This document shows, one piece after another, positions 46,989-56,111 of a stretch of DNA of 64,000 nt (position 1 is the stretch's first letter; every line of letters begins with the position of its first letter). The translations under genes were made by a program, and so were the position numbers. The notes under the pieces are model-generated. The model saw nothing but the letters and a program-made list of their open reading frames with translations, had not been told where the DNA came from and ran no database searches. Source of the stretch: an uncultured Ellagibacter sp. (GTDB taxonomy: Bacteria; Actinomycetota; Coriobacteriia; Coriobacteriales; Eggerthellaceae). The stretch covers positions 248,001 to 312,000 of the forward strand of contig NZ_CAKUBT010000001.1 in the NCBI RefSeq assembly GCF_934643285.1. Direction: 5' to 3'.

Positions 46989-47975
46989 TTACTTGAGAGC
47001 CTGTTCGATAGCCTTCTCGACTCTGACAAGGGCGCCCTCGATAGGACCCTCGATGGAAAAACCTGCTGCAGCCTTGTGCCCGCCGCCGGCGAAACTGGCA
47101 GCGATGGCCGCAACGTCGGTGTCGTCCTTCGCGCGGAAGCTCCCGCGAATCGAGTCACCCTGCTCGCGCAGCATGCAAGCAACGCGTACGCCCGCGATGG
47201 AGCGAAGCGTGTCGATGAGCGCCTCGGCATCTGCCTTCACCGCATGGCATTTCTCGAAGTCGCGACGCGTGACATAGCTTATCGCCGCCTGCCCGCCGCA
47301 GAAGAGCTTCATGTGCTTGATGGAGCAGGCCTCAAGAAGCACCGACGCCTCGCTACGATTCTGATAAACCTCACGCGAAACGAAAGAAGCATCAACGCCG
47401 GCGGTAATCATCTCGGAAGCCGATGCGAATGCGCGCGAGTCGGCGTTTTGGTACTGGAAGCGCCCCGTATCGGTAACGAGACCGGTGTAGGCGCACAGAG
47501 CGATATCGCCCGAGTTGTCGACGCGCATGCATTTCGAGAGTTCCCAGATGAGCATCGATGTTGCCGCCATCGATGGATTGCAATAGGTAAGGGTGCTCAT
47601 CGTCTCGGGATACGCGTGATGATCGATAGTGATCGAATATTCTGCCTCGTCGAGCAGGCGCGATGCATCACCGATCCGCTCGCGGTTCGGGACATCGACG
47701 GCCACGAACGTCCCGACCTCCCCCATGAAGTCGCGTGCGTAGACCATATCGGCAAGCCCCGGAAGGAAGGAGAGACGAACATCGGGCTTCTCGGGTTTCG
47801 CCAAAACGCACGTCACCCGCTTTCCGAGGCGCTTCAAGATTCCCGCCAAGGCGAGCTGCGAGCCCAAACAATCGCCGTCAGGACTCACATGCCCGCAGAT
47901 CACATAATCATCGCGCGATTTCAAAACCGCGGAAATCTCCGTAAGCGAAACATTCGTTTGCGGGGTGACCGGCAT
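46989..47975 (-). CDS. nrnA: DHH/DHHA1 phosphoesterase (NrnA-like)
   Basis: Degrades short oligonucleotides or pAp/c-di-nucleotide products. The 328 residues show GHVSPDGDCLGSQLAL, the DHH motif in ITIDHHAYP and a DHHA1 glycine motif GGGHKAAAGF. It lies one base after rbfA. NrnA-type is preferred over RecJ because of its length and context. Confidence 0.9.
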   Translation of the reverse strand: MPVTPQTNVSLTEISAVLKSRDDYVICGHVSPDGDCLGSQLALAGILKRLGKRVTCVLAKPEKPDVRLSFLPGLADMVYARDFMGEVGTFVAVDVPNRERIGDASRLLDEAEYSITIDHHAYPETMSTLTYCNPSMAATSMLIWELSKCMRVDNSGDIALCAYTGLVTDTGRFQYQNADSRAFASASEMITAGVDASFVSREVYQNRSEASVLLEACSIKHMKLFCGGQAAISYVTRRDFEKCHAVKADAEALIDTLRSIAGVRVACMLREQGDSIRGSFRAKDDTDVAAIAASFAGGGHKAAAGFSIEGPIEGALVRVEKAIEQALK

Positions 47976-47976
47976 G

Positions 47977-48354
47977 CTACTCGCCCTCTTCTTCCTCTTT
48001 CACGATGACCGGCGGACGCTGCGACTCGCGCGCCAAGGCGCCGGCGATGCGCTCCGCCGTGTCGACGCTTCGATCGAGCATGAAGCGCAGCTCGGGGGCA
48101 ACGCGCCAGGAGAGACGGCGCGCCATAAGCGAGCGAATGCGCCCGCTCGCACGCGTGAACGCCTCGCCCACCTTGTCGTAGCGCTGCTTGCCCGTCGAGT
48201 AGTACACGTTGCACACGCTGCGGTCGAACGACACCTCGCAGCCGGTGATCGTGACCATCGACAGCTCGGGGTCGGATATATCGAACAGGAGGATGCTCGC
48301 GATGACCTCGCGCGCCTGCTCGTTGACTTTGCGGCTGGAAGATCCTTGCTTCAT
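47977..48354 (-). CDS. rbfA: 30S ribosome-binding factor A
   Basis: Late assembly factor for the 16S rRNA 5' end. The 125 residues fit the KH-like fold (VYYSTGKQRYDKVGEAF, ELRFMLDRSVDTAERI). It lies nine bases after infB. Confidence 0.93.
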   Translation of the reverse strand: MKQGSSSRKVNEQAREVIASILLFDISDPELSMVTITGCEVSFDRSVCNVYYSTGKQRYDKVGEAFTRASGRIRSLMARRLSWRVAPELRFMLDRSVDTAERIAGALARESQRPPVIVKEEEEGE

Positions 48355-48363
48355 GCCGACCTC

Positions 48364-51120
48364 CTATTCCGTGCGCTCGACCTCTTTGACGATGTAGCCC
48401 TCGATGGTGTCGCCCACCTTGAGGTCCTGGTAACCGCTGATGCCGATACCGCACTCGTAGCCCTGCTTGACCGACTTGACGTCGTCCTTGAAGCGGCGCA
48501 AACTGGCGATCTCGCCCTCGAAGACGACGGTGCCGTCGCGCACGATGCGCACCTTGTCGTCGCGATGGAGCTCGCCGTCGGTGATGTAGCAGCCTGCAAT
48601 CGTGCCGACCTTGGGCACCTTGAAGGTCTCGCGGATCTCGGCGACGCCGGTGTCCTCCTCGACGATGTCGGGCGAGAGCAGGCCGACGCGTGCGGCGTTG
48701 ATGTCCTCGATCGCCTGATAGATGACGCGATACAGGCGGATGTCGACCTTTTCCTTCTCGGCCTGTTGCTTCGACTTACCAGTCGGGCGAACGTTGAAGC
48801 CGATGATGATGGCATCGGAGGCAGCTGCGAGCGTAACGTCGGTTTCGGTGATGCCGCCGACAGCGGAGTGCACGATGTTGATGCGCACCTCGGACTGGTC
48901 CATCTTCTCGAAGGCGTCGCGCAGGGCCTCGATCGAGCCCTGGACGTCGGCCTTCACGATGAGGTTCAGGTCGGTCTGCTTGCCCTCTTCGATGCGGCTG
49001 AACAGGTCGTCGAGGCTCATGTGAGACTTCGTCTCCTGCTCGGCGAGGCGTGCACGCAGCGCACGCTCCTCGGCAAGCTTGCGAGCATCGCGCTCGTCTT
49101 CGAACACGCGGAACTCGTCGCCTGCGGTAGGGACGCTGTTCAGGCCGAGAATCTCGACCGGGTCTGCGGGGCCTGCAGAATCGACATGCTTGCCGCGCGG
49201 ATCGATGAGCGCACGGACGCGGCCGTACGACGTGCCTGCGACGACGGTGTCGCCGGTGTGCAGCGTGCCGCGGTGGATGAGCACCGTGGCGACCGGGCCG
49301 CGGCCCTTGTCGAGGTTCGCCTCGATGACGTAGCCGGACGCCTCAGCGTCGGGGTTCGCCTTGAGCTCGAGCACGTCGGCCTGGAGAAGGATGGTCTCGA
49401 GCAGGTCGTCGATATGGAGCTTCTTCTTCGCGGAAACTTCGACGAACATGTTCTTGCCGCCCCACTCTTCGGGGATAACGCCATGCTCGACGAGCTCCTG
49501 GCGGACGCGATCGGGGTTCGCACCGGGCTTGTCGATCTTGTTCACCGCGACGACGATGGGCACATCGGCGGCCTTGGCGTGGTTGATTGCCTCGATGGTC
49601 TGCGGCATGACGCCGTCGTCGGCAGCGACGACGAGCACGATGACGTCGGTCACCTGAGCGCCGCGGGCACGCATGGCGGTGAACGCCTCGTGGCCCGGCG
49701 TATCGATGAAGGTGATCTGGCGGCCGTCGATGTTCACGATGGATGCACCGATGTGCTGGGTGATGCCACCCGCTTCACCTGCGGCAACGCCGGTGTGGCG
49801 GATAGCGTCGAGCAGCGAGGTCTTGCCGTGGTCGACGTGGCCCATGACGGTCACGACAGGCGGACGCGGCTTCAGATCTTCCTCGGAGTCATGGTAGACG
49901 ACGGCGTACTCCTCCTCGGGGGAGACCACGCGGACCTTGCGACCCATGTCGTCGGCGATAAGCTCGATGAGGTCATCGGACATGGATTGGGTGAGCGTCA
50001 ACACCTGGCCGAGCATGAACAGGCGCTTGATGACGTCGTTGGGCTGCACGCCGAGCAGCTCGGCGAACTTGGCGACGTTGGCGCCCTGGGGAATCTCCAC
50101 GACGGAGTCATCGAGCACGAGCGTGGGATCGAGACCCTTCTGGATGGCCTCCATCTCCATGCGCTCGCGAGCCTCCGCCTGGCGCTTCTCCTTGCGCTTC
50201 TTGCGGCGGCCCTCGCCCTCATGCGAGTTCGCAGCGGCCACAGCGGCGCGCGCCTCGGCAAGCACCTTATCGCGCTGGAGCTTCTCCGCCTGTACGGCCA
50301 TCTGGGCATAGCGATCCTCGCCTTGGCTTTGGTTCTCGAGCTCGGGAACAACCTGCACGACATTGCCGCGCTTGCCCTTCTTCGCACCGCGTTCGCCCTT
50401 CTTGCCGCCGCGCTCGGAACGCTCGGGCTTGGGCTTGTTGGCCTGCTCGGCCTTCTGCGCCTCGATGCGCTGCTTCTCGGACTCGATCTGAGAAAGCAGC
50501 GAGCTGAAGTTGGAAGATTTCTTGGGCGTGAGCACGGGGGCCGGGCCCTTGTGCTGCGTCGCCGGCTTCGAAGACTTCTTGCCGCGGGAGCGAAGTGCTT
50601 CCTCGACCGCCTGCTTCTTGGCGACCTCGGCTGCCATCTTCGCAGCGCGCGCCTTGGCACGGGCCTCGGCCTTCTCGCGCGCGACGCGCTCCTTCTCGGA
50701 CTCGATCTGGCTTGCAAGGCCCTCGAAGCCGCTGCTCACGGGAGCCTTCTTAGGTGTACGCTTCGGCTGCTCGGAACGAGCCTCGCCCTTGGGGGCACCG
50801 CCCTCGCGGCGAGCGCGCTCAGCTTCGCGAAGCGCACGCTCTTTCTCGACGGCAGCACGGCGGCTGGCCTCTTCCTCGGCCTTCTTGCGCTCTTCTTGCG
50901 CCTTCTCCTCGGCAAGCTGCTTCGCTTCCTCGGCATCGATCTTGCCAGCGCGCTGCTTGATTTCAGGAGACAGGTTCTTCCGAATCTTATCGACGTAGGC
51001 ATCGGCAAGCATGCTCGCATGGCTTTTCGCCGGTATCTTCATCTCATGCAACCGGTCGAGCAATTCCTTGCTCGTCATATCGAATTCTTTCGCCAATTCA
51101 TGTACTCGCATGCTGGCCAT
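48364..51120 (-). CDS. infB: Translation initiation factor IF-2
   Basis: GTPase that brings fMet-tRNA to the 30S subunit. G1 GHVDHGKT is at 427-434, followed by DTPGHEAF and NKIDKPGANP; C-terminal domains follow to residue 918. The first 400 residues form a charged Lys/Glu/Ala linker with a duplicated segment (SQIESEK at about 137 and 210). A short IF2_N motif, MRVHELAKEFDMTSKELL, opens the protein. GAGGAG gives the RBS. Confidence 0.96.
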   Translation of the reverse strand: MASMRVHELAKEFDMTSKELLDRLHEMKIPAKSHASMLADAYVDKIRKNLSPEIKQRAGKIDAEEAKQLAEEKAQEERKKAEEEASRRAAVEKERALREAERARREGGAPKGEARSEQPKRTPKKAPVSSGFEGLASQIESEKERVAREKAEARAKARAAKMAAEVAKKQAVEEALRSRGKKSSKPATQHKGPAPVLTPKKSSNFSSLLSQIESEKQRIEAQKAEQANKPKPERSERGGKKGERGAKKGKRGNVVQVVPELENQSQGEDRYAQMAVQAEKLQRDKVLAEARAAVAAANSHEGEGRRKKRKEKRQAEARERMEMEAIQKGLDPTLVLDDSVVEIPQGANVAKFAELLGVQPNDVIKRLFMLGQVLTLTQSMSDDLIELIADDMGRKVRVVSPEEEYAVVYHDSEEDLKPRPPVVTVMGHVDHGKTSLLDAIRHTGVAAGEAGGITQHIGASIVNIDGRQITFIDTPGHEAFTAMRARGAQVTDVIVLVVAADDGVMPQTIEAINHAKAADVPIVVAVNKIDKPGANPDRVRQELVEHGVIPEEWGGKNMFVEVSAKKKLHIDDLLETILLQADVLELKANPDAEASGYVIEANLDKGRGPVATVLIHRGTLHTGDTVVAGTSYGRVRALIDPRGKHVDSAGPADPVEILGLNSVPTAGDEFRVFEDERDARKLAEERALRARLAEQETKSHMSLDDLFSRIEEGKQTDLNLIVKADVQGSIEALRDAFEKMDQSEVRINIVHSAVGGITETDVTLAAASDAIIIGFNVRPTGKSKQQAEKEKVDIRLYRVIYQAIEDINAARVGLLSPDIVEEDTGVAEIRETFKVPKVGTIAGCYITDGELHRDDKVRIVRDGTVVFEGEIASLRRFKDDVKSVKQGYECGIGISGYQDLKVGDTIEGYIVKEVERTE

Positions 51121-51132
51121 GTACCACTCCTC

Positions 51133-51429
51133 TTATTCTCTTCCGACGCAACGGCTCGTGTCGCGAGACATCTCGCCGGCGATGCGCTCTAAATCCTGCT
51201 CACCGAGCTTCGTGCGAAGCGCTCGGTCAAGTTTACCCGCCTTGCGTGCAGCGGCAAAGCACTCCGCGGAGCATACGTAAGCACCGCGTCCGGGAGCTCG
51301 ACCCGAAGGGTCGAAGGACACAACGCCCAAAGGCGAGCGCACGATGCGCAGAAGCGCGCGCTTCGTGTCGGTCGCACCGCAGGCAACGCAGGTACGCTGC
51401 TTTTTCTTTGCCGGTGTCGTCTGGTCCAT
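51133..51429 (-). CDS. ylxR: YlxR/RnpM family RNA-binding protein
   Basis: The 98 residues start MDQTTPAKKKQRTCVACGATDTK and contain GRGAYVCSAECF, the family signature. In Bacillus the homologue modulates RNase P. The ATG at 51429 follows GGGAG; longer upstream sequence overlaps nusA. Sits between nusA and infB as usual. Confidence 0.93.
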   Translation of the reverse strand: MDQTTPAKKKQRTCVACGATDTKRALLRIVRSPLGVVSFDPSGRAPGRGAYVCSAECFAAARKAGKLDRALRTKLGEQDLERIAGEMSRDTSRCVGRE

Positions 51430-51455
51430 TGTACGCTCCCGCAATCCCCACGCGC

Positions 51456-52673
51456 TTAGAGCGCGTCTTCCATTTCGGCGTGGATACCGCAGAAACGGCT
51501 GTTGGGTCGTGCATGGTTGCGGCAGCGGTTGCCCTCTTCGTCCACAAAGGCACACAAGCCCTCTTCATCGTCTTCGATCTCGTCTTCGTCGATGAGGATG
51601 TTCTCGTTGCGAAGCGGCGCTCCGGCGAAGCTCGCGCTCTTGATGTCGATGTGCCAGCCAGTCAGACGCGCCGCGAGGCGGGCGTTCTGACCCTCCTTGC
51701 CGATGGCGAGGGAAAGCTGATCGTCGGGGACGACGACAGTCGCGTAGTTGTTCTCCTCGTCGATGATGACCTTCGTCACCTTCGCAGGGGAAAGCGCGTT
51801 GGCCACATAGACCGCCGGGTCCTCGTTCCACTGGATAACGTCGACGCGCTCGTTGCGCAGCTCCTCGACGACCATGCGCACGCGGCTGCCCTTCGGGCCG
51901 ACGCAGGCTCCGACCGGGTCGAGGTTGCGCTCGCGGGAGGCGACGGCGACCTTGGAGCGAGCACCGGGCTCGCGGGCGATCGACTTGATCTCGACCACGC
52001 CGTCATATATTTCCGGGACCTCGATCTCGAAAAGGCGGCGGATAAGGTCGGGGTGGGTGCGGGACACGATGATGGACGGGCGCGCCTGGTCACCACGCGC
52101 CTTGGGAAGGTCGCTCGCGGGGTCGCGCACGTCGATGATCAGCACCTTCAGGCGCTGGTTATGACGATAGTGCTCGTTATTCGGACGCTCGTTGCGCTCG
52201 TTGGGGAAGCGCTTCAGGTCGTAGTGCGGAAGCTCAGCCTCGACGCCGTCGCGAATCTTGATGATGGTGAAGTCGGGGGTTCCCTGAAGCACGGTGCCCG
52301 TCACGAGATCGCCCACACGACGCGAGAACTCCTGGTAGATAGACTGACGACCCGCTTCGCGGACAATCGTGGAGATGACGCTCTTGGCGTTTTGCGCCGC
52401 GATACGGCTCACGTCGTCGGGGGTCACGTCGCGCTCGGTGAACTCGGCGTACTCGCCGGTCTCGGGATCGGGCTCGCCAACGGGAACAAGCTCGTAAACA
52501 TAGATCTTGCCCGTCTGACGGTCGATGGTGACGCGGGCGTCCCATTCAAGGTCGAGAATATGCTGATAGCTTTTAGCGAGCGATGCCTCCAAGCGCTCGA
52601 TCAGGTAGAACTCGTCAATCTTGCGTTCATGAGCGAGGGCCTGAAGCGCTTCGATCAGTTCAGAGTTAGCCAC
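51456..52673 (-). CDS. nusA: Transcription factor NusA with a C-terminal C3H finger
   Basis: Binds RNA polymerase and nascent RNA to control pausing, termination and antitermination. The 405 residues contain the N-terminal domain, an S1 domain (GDLVTGTVLQGTPDFTIIKI) and two KH domains (DPVGACVGPKGSRV, LAIGKEGQNARLAARL). Uniquely, residues 374-398 form C-X9-C-X10-C-X2-H (Cys374, Cys384, Cys395, His398), a likely zinc finger after an acidic linker. Starts at GTG after AAGGAAG. Confidence 0.94.
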   Translation of the reverse strand: MANSELIEALQALAHERKIDEFYLIERLEASLAKSYQHILDLEWDARVTIDRQTGKIYVYELVPVGEPDPETGEYAEFTERDVTPDDVSRIAAQNAKSVISTIVREAGRQSIYQEFSRRVGDLVTGTVLQGTPDFTIIKIRDGVEAELPHYDLKRFPNERNERPNNEHYRHNQRLKVLIIDVRDPASDLPKARGDQARPSIIVSRTHPDLIRRLFEIEVPEIYDGVVEIKSIAREPGARSKVAVASRERNLDPVGACVGPKGSRVRMVVEELRNERVDVIQWNEDPAVYVANALSPAKVTKVIIDEENNYATVVVPDDQLSLAIGKEGQNARLAARLTGWHIDIKSASFAGAPLRNENILIDEDEIEDDEEGLCAFVDEEGNRCRNHARPNSRFCGIHAEMEDAL

Positions 52674-52691
52674 GTCCAGTCGCTTCCTTTC

Positions 52692-53159
52692 TTAGCTGAA
52701 GTCAACGGCGCCCACCACGTGAGCGCGCTTGATGAGCGAATAACCGATAGCGATGCGCGAGCCGTCGACCTCGACGATCACGTCATCGCCTTCCAAACCT
52801 TCGAGCGTGCCCGTAAACGAGCTGCGTCCATCGATAGGAGACGACGTCTTCACCACGACCTGCTCGCCGGCGAAACGGGCGAAGTGCTCCTTCGTGCGAA
52901 GGGGCCTGTCGATTCCGGGAGAGGAAACCTCGAGCATGTAGGCTCCTGGGAACGGGTCGATCTCGTCCATGATGCGGTTGATCCACACCTGGGCGCTTGC
53001 GAGCTCGTCGAAGCTCACGCCCTCCTCGGTGTCGATGAAGACGCGGATCGTCGGAGCCTTCTTCGACCCCATGATCTCGAGCGTTACGATTTCGACCCCG
53101 CTGGCAGCGGCCGTCGGCTCGAGCGCGTCGAGCAGTTTTTGCTCTTTGGCGGTGAGCAT
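52692..53159 (-). CDS. rimP: Ribosome maturation factor RimP
   Basis: Needed for 30S assembly. The 155 residues have the RimP domains with EVSSPGIDRPLRTKEHF as the signature. The ATG at 53159 is chosen because GGAGG lies four bases upstream; a TTG six codons earlier has no RBS. First gene of rimP-nusA-ylxR-infB-rbfA-nrnA-coaD. Confidence 0.93.
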   Translation of the reverse strand: MLTAKEQKLLDALEPTAAASGVEIVTLEIMGSKKAPTIRVFIDTEEGVSFDELASAQVWINRIMDEIDPFPGAYMLEVSSPGIDRPLRTKEHFARFAGEQVVVKTSSPIDGRSSFTGTLEGLEGDDVIVEVDGSRIAIGYSLIKRAHVVGAVDFS

Positions 53160-53230
53160 GTCGCCTCCTTCCTTCAACGCTTTCGTTGCACGCTTCGTTG
53201 CCCAGCGGCGTTTTTCGCCCTAACATACAA

Positions 53231-53255
53231 AGAAAGCGGGCAAAGCCCACTTTCT
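53231..53255 (-). terminator. Hairpin between murB and rimP, in the rimP leader
   Basis: AGAAAGTGGGC and GCCCGCTTTCT form an 11-bp stem with one weak pair and a 3-base loop, followed by TTGTATG. It may terminate murB, or, if the promoter at 53301 is real, act as an attenuator for the rimP-nusA operon. Confidence 0.7.
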
Positions 53256-53300
53256 CAAAGAAGCGAAAGTATGATGCGCGCCGCTGCGCACAGTGTTTAG

Positions 53301-53330
53301 TTTATACCATAGAAACGGTGCTTCTGGCTA
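53301..53330 (-). promoter_or_regulatory. Candidate rimP-nusA operon promoter
   Basis: TGGTATAAA, an extended -10 (TATAAA at 53306-53301, minus), lies about 140 bases before rimP and upstream of the hairpin. The -35 is weak. Confidence 0.45.
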
Positions 53331-53390
53331 GCGTCATCCCCCGCATCGCGCAAGTTCGCCACAATTTGGGCGGTAGGCGGCGCCTGACGC

Positions 53391-54305
53391 TTAAGCCTCG
53401 CGGCCCCACATGCGCACCTCGGGTTCGAGGGCGACTCCCGATGACTCGAGCACGCGCCGCTGCACCTCGGCTATGAGCGCCTGCACGTCGGCCGACGTCG
53501 CGTCGCCTGCGTTCACGACGAAGCCGGTGTGCTTGGCGGAAACCTGGGCGCCGCCGATCGCAAGCCCCCTAAGCCCCGCTTGATCGATAAGCGCTGCGGC
53601 GAAGTGGCCTTCCGGGCGCTTGAAGGTGCTTCCCGCAGAAGGCATGTCAATCGGCTGCTTCGCCTCGCGCTTGGCGGCAAGCTCGTCCATGCGCGCTCTG
53701 ATGTCGGAGGGATCTGCCGGCGCAAGCTCGAGCGTTGCTGCGACCACGACATAGCGCGCCGCGTCGAACATGCTGTGGCGATACGACCAGTCGGCCTCCT
53801 CGCGAGACACGTCCACGATGCGCCCCTCGGGAGTCACGCACGTGACGTGGGCGCACACCTGCGAGAACTCGCCGTCATAGGCACCTGCGTTCATGACGGC
53901 GGCGCCCCCGACGGTGCCGGGGATGCCGCAGGCGAACTCGTAGCCCGAAAGCCCTGCGGTGCATGCCGCCTCGGCGACCGCGGCGTTTGTGACACCCGCA
54001 CCCGCAACAATGCGCGTGCCGTCCACACGAACCGCTGAGAGGTTGCCGCGAACCTCGATCACCACGCCCTCGACCCCTTCATCGGCAACGAGCAGGTCGC
54101 TTCCACAGCCGATGACGCGCCAGGGCACGCTCGCCTGCTCGCAGGCGCACACAACCTGGGACACTTCTTCAACGCTGCGCGGAGACACAAACGCGTCGGC
54201 GGGTCCGCCGATCTTGAAGGTGGTGTGCGGCGCAAGAGGCTCTAAGGGGCGCACATTCTCCTCGCCGACGATGGCGGCAAGCGAGTCAAGCAGCGATTTG
54301 TCCAT
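53391..54305 (-). CDS. murB: UDP-N-acetylenolpyruvoylglucosamine reductase
   Basis: FAD enzyme that makes UDP-MurNAc for peptidoglycan. The 304 residues show HTTFKIGGPADAFV, GCGSDLLVADEG and PGTVGGAAVMNAGAY, followed by the type II C-terminal region (PSAGSTFKRP). Stands alone between leuA and the rimP operon. Confidence 0.95.
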   Translation of the reverse strand: MDKSLLDSLAAIVGEENVRPLEPLAPHTTFKIGGPADAFVSPRSVEEVSQVVCACEQASVPWRVIGCGSDLLVADEGVEGVVIEVRGNLSAVRVDGTRIVAGAGVTNAAVAEAACTAGLSGYEFACGIPGTVGGAAVMNAGAYDGEFSQVCAHVTCVTPEGRIVDVSREEADWSYRHSMFDAARYVVVAATLELAPADPSDIRARMDELAAKREAKQPIDMPSAGSTFKRPEGHFAAALIDQAGLRGLAIGGAQVSAKHTGFVVNAGDATSADVQALIAEVQRRVLESSGVALEPEVRMWGREA

Positions 54306-54352
54306 TCGCGCGTCCTTTCCGTTATGACCGATGCGGCGCCGATGCGCCCGCT

Positions 54353-54383
54353 AAAAGGGCGGCGTCCGATGAGAGCGCCGCCC
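54353..54383 (-). terminator. leuA terminator
   Basis: GGGCGGCG/CGCCGCCC forms an 8-bp stem with an 11-base loop, followed on the minus strand by TTTTAG. Confidence 0.88.
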
Positions 54384-54415
54384 GAAACAAGACTAAACGA
54401 TAAGAAGCCGGAAGG

Positions 54416-55951
54416 CTACTTCTGCTGATGCTCCCGCTTGTCGTTGAGCAGGCGGTTCAAGGCGTTCACGTACGCGCGGGCGGAGGACACGACGATGTCG
54501 TTGTCGGCGCCGCGGCCCGTGTACACTTCCCCATCAGGGGCGGTGACGCGGATGGTCACCTCGCCGAGCGCGTCGATACCACGGGTCACGGACTGCACCG
54601 AGAATTCGGTCAGGTCGTTTTCAACCTGCACGATCTTGTTGACGGCCTTATACATCGCGTCGATCGGGCCGGTGCCGAAATCGCATGCGGTGACGACCTG
54701 GTCGGCCTGGTTGCGCAGCGTGACGGTCGCCGTCGGGATCATGTCGGTGCCGCACGAGATCTGCACGCCCTCGAGCTGGAAGATGGCGCTCACCTGACGG
54801 TCGCGCTCGTGAATGAGGCTTTCGAGGTCCTCGTCGTAGACTTCTTTCTTCTTGTCGGCAAGGTTCAAGAAGTCCTCGTAGACCTTGTCGAGCGCGTCGC
54901 CCTCGAACTCGTAGCCGAGCTCCTCAAGGCGATGCTTGAGCGCCGCATGTCCGCTGCGCGCAGTGAGGACAATCTGGCTCTGGCCTGCTCCGACGTCTGC
55001 CGGATCGATGATCTCGTAGGTATCGCGCTTCTTGAGCACGCCGTCTTGGTGGATGCCCGAGGAATGCGCGAACGCGTTGGCGCCGACGATGGCCTTGTTC
55101 GCCTGCACGCTCATGCCTGTGATCGAGGAGACAAGACGGCTTGCCTTGGCGAACTCCCGCGTGTTGATGTCGGTGTGGGCGTTGAGTTCCTCGCCGTGCA
55201 TGCGGATGCCCATGACGACTTCCTCAAGCGCCGTGTTGCCCGCGCGCTCACCGAGGCCGTTGATCGTGCACTCGATTTGGGTCGCGCCGTTTTTCACGCC
55301 TTCGAGCGCAAGCGCGGTCGCCATGCCGAGGTCGTTGTGACAGTGGACCGACACGGTGACATTCTCGATGCCGCGCACGTTCTCCATAAGGTACGCGATG
55401 CGGCGGCCGAACTCGGCGGGAAGAGAGTATCCCGTGGTGTCGGGGATGTTGACGACGGTCGCGCCCGCATCGACGACACGCTGGATGACCTTCACGAGGA
55501 AATCGTAGTCGGAGCGGCCGGCGTCCTCGGCATAGAACTGCACGTCGTTCATGTACTTCTTGGCATAGCGCACACAGTGCTCGGCGCGCTCGAGGCATTG
55601 GTCCTCGGTGATGCGCAGCTTGTCGTGCAGATGGCTCGGGCTCACGCCGATGCCGGTGTGGATGCGCGGGCGCTTGGCGTACTTGAGCGCCTCGGCAGCA
55701 CGATCGATGTCCTTCTCGACGGCGCGCGTGAGGCCGACGACCGTCGCGTCGTCGCCAGCGAGCTCGGCAATGCGGCGGACGCTCTCGAAATCACCGGGGC
55801 TTGAGATGGGGAAACCTGCCTCGATGACGTCGACCTTCATACGTAGTAGCTGACGCGCGACCACCAGTTTTTCTTCCGTGTTCATGGAGGCGCCGGGAGA
55901 CTGCTCGCCGTCGCGCAATGTGGTGTCAAAGATGTCGATCTTGCGCGTCAT
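54416..55951 (-). CDS. leuA: 2-isopropylmalate synthase
   Basis: First step of leucine synthesis: acetyl-CoA plus 2-oxoisovalerate. The TIM barrel starts FDTTLRDGEQSPGASM and includes CHNDLGMATALALEGVKNGA and the C-terminal LeuA allosteric dimer domain (ISCGTDMIPTATVTL). The 511 residues fit LeuA and not citramalate synthase by length, though the two families are close. AAAGGAAC gives the RBS. Confidence 0.9.
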   Translation of the reverse strand: MTRKIDIFDTTLRDGEQSPGASMNTEEKLVVARQLLRMKVDVIEAGFPISSPGDFESVRRIAELAGDDATVVGLTRAVEKDIDRAAEALKYAKRPRIHTGIGVSPSHLHDKLRITEDQCLERAEHCVRYAKKYMNDVQFYAEDAGRSDYDFLVKVIQRVVDAGATVVNIPDTTGYSLPAEFGRRIAYLMENVRGIENVTVSVHCHNDLGMATALALEGVKNGATQIECTINGLGERAGNTALEEVVMGIRMHGEELNAHTDINTREFAKASRLVSSITGMSVQANKAIVGANAFAHSSGIHQDGVLKKRDTYEIIDPADVGAGQSQIVLTARSGHAALKHRLEELGYEFEGDALDKVYEDFLNLADKKKEVYDEDLESLIHERDRQVSAIFQLEGVQISCGTDMIPTATVTLRNQADQVVTACDFGTGPIDAMYKAVNKIVQVENDLTEFSVQSVTRGIDALGEVTIRVTAPDGEVYTGRGADNDIVVSSARAYVNALNRLLNDKREHQQK

Positions 55952-56022
55952 TTCGTTGTTCCTTTCTAAAACGCTTGCGGCCTTATACCGCGGCGAACAT
56001 TCTAGCGCAGGCGCTGCGCATC

Positions 56023-56075
56023 AAAGAAAAGAAGGGCCGCTGCCCTCGGGTTTCACCCGAAATCGGCAACGACCC
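56023..56075 (-). terminator. parC terminator
   Basis: A nested hairpin (TTCGGGT/ACCCGA inside GTTGCC/GGGCAGC arms) is followed on the minus strand by TTCTTTTCTTT, just after the topoisomerase A subunit gene. Confidence 0.75.
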
Positions 56076-56111
56076 TCCACATTTTCCCCGAAGCTGCGGC
56101 GCGCTATAACC

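Noticed and set aside
47965..51192. A 1075-codon open frame on the plus strand opposite rbfA and infB
   Set aside because: Antisense to infB with intact GTPase motifs. Its Leu/Asp/His-rich sequence is a mirror of the coding strand.
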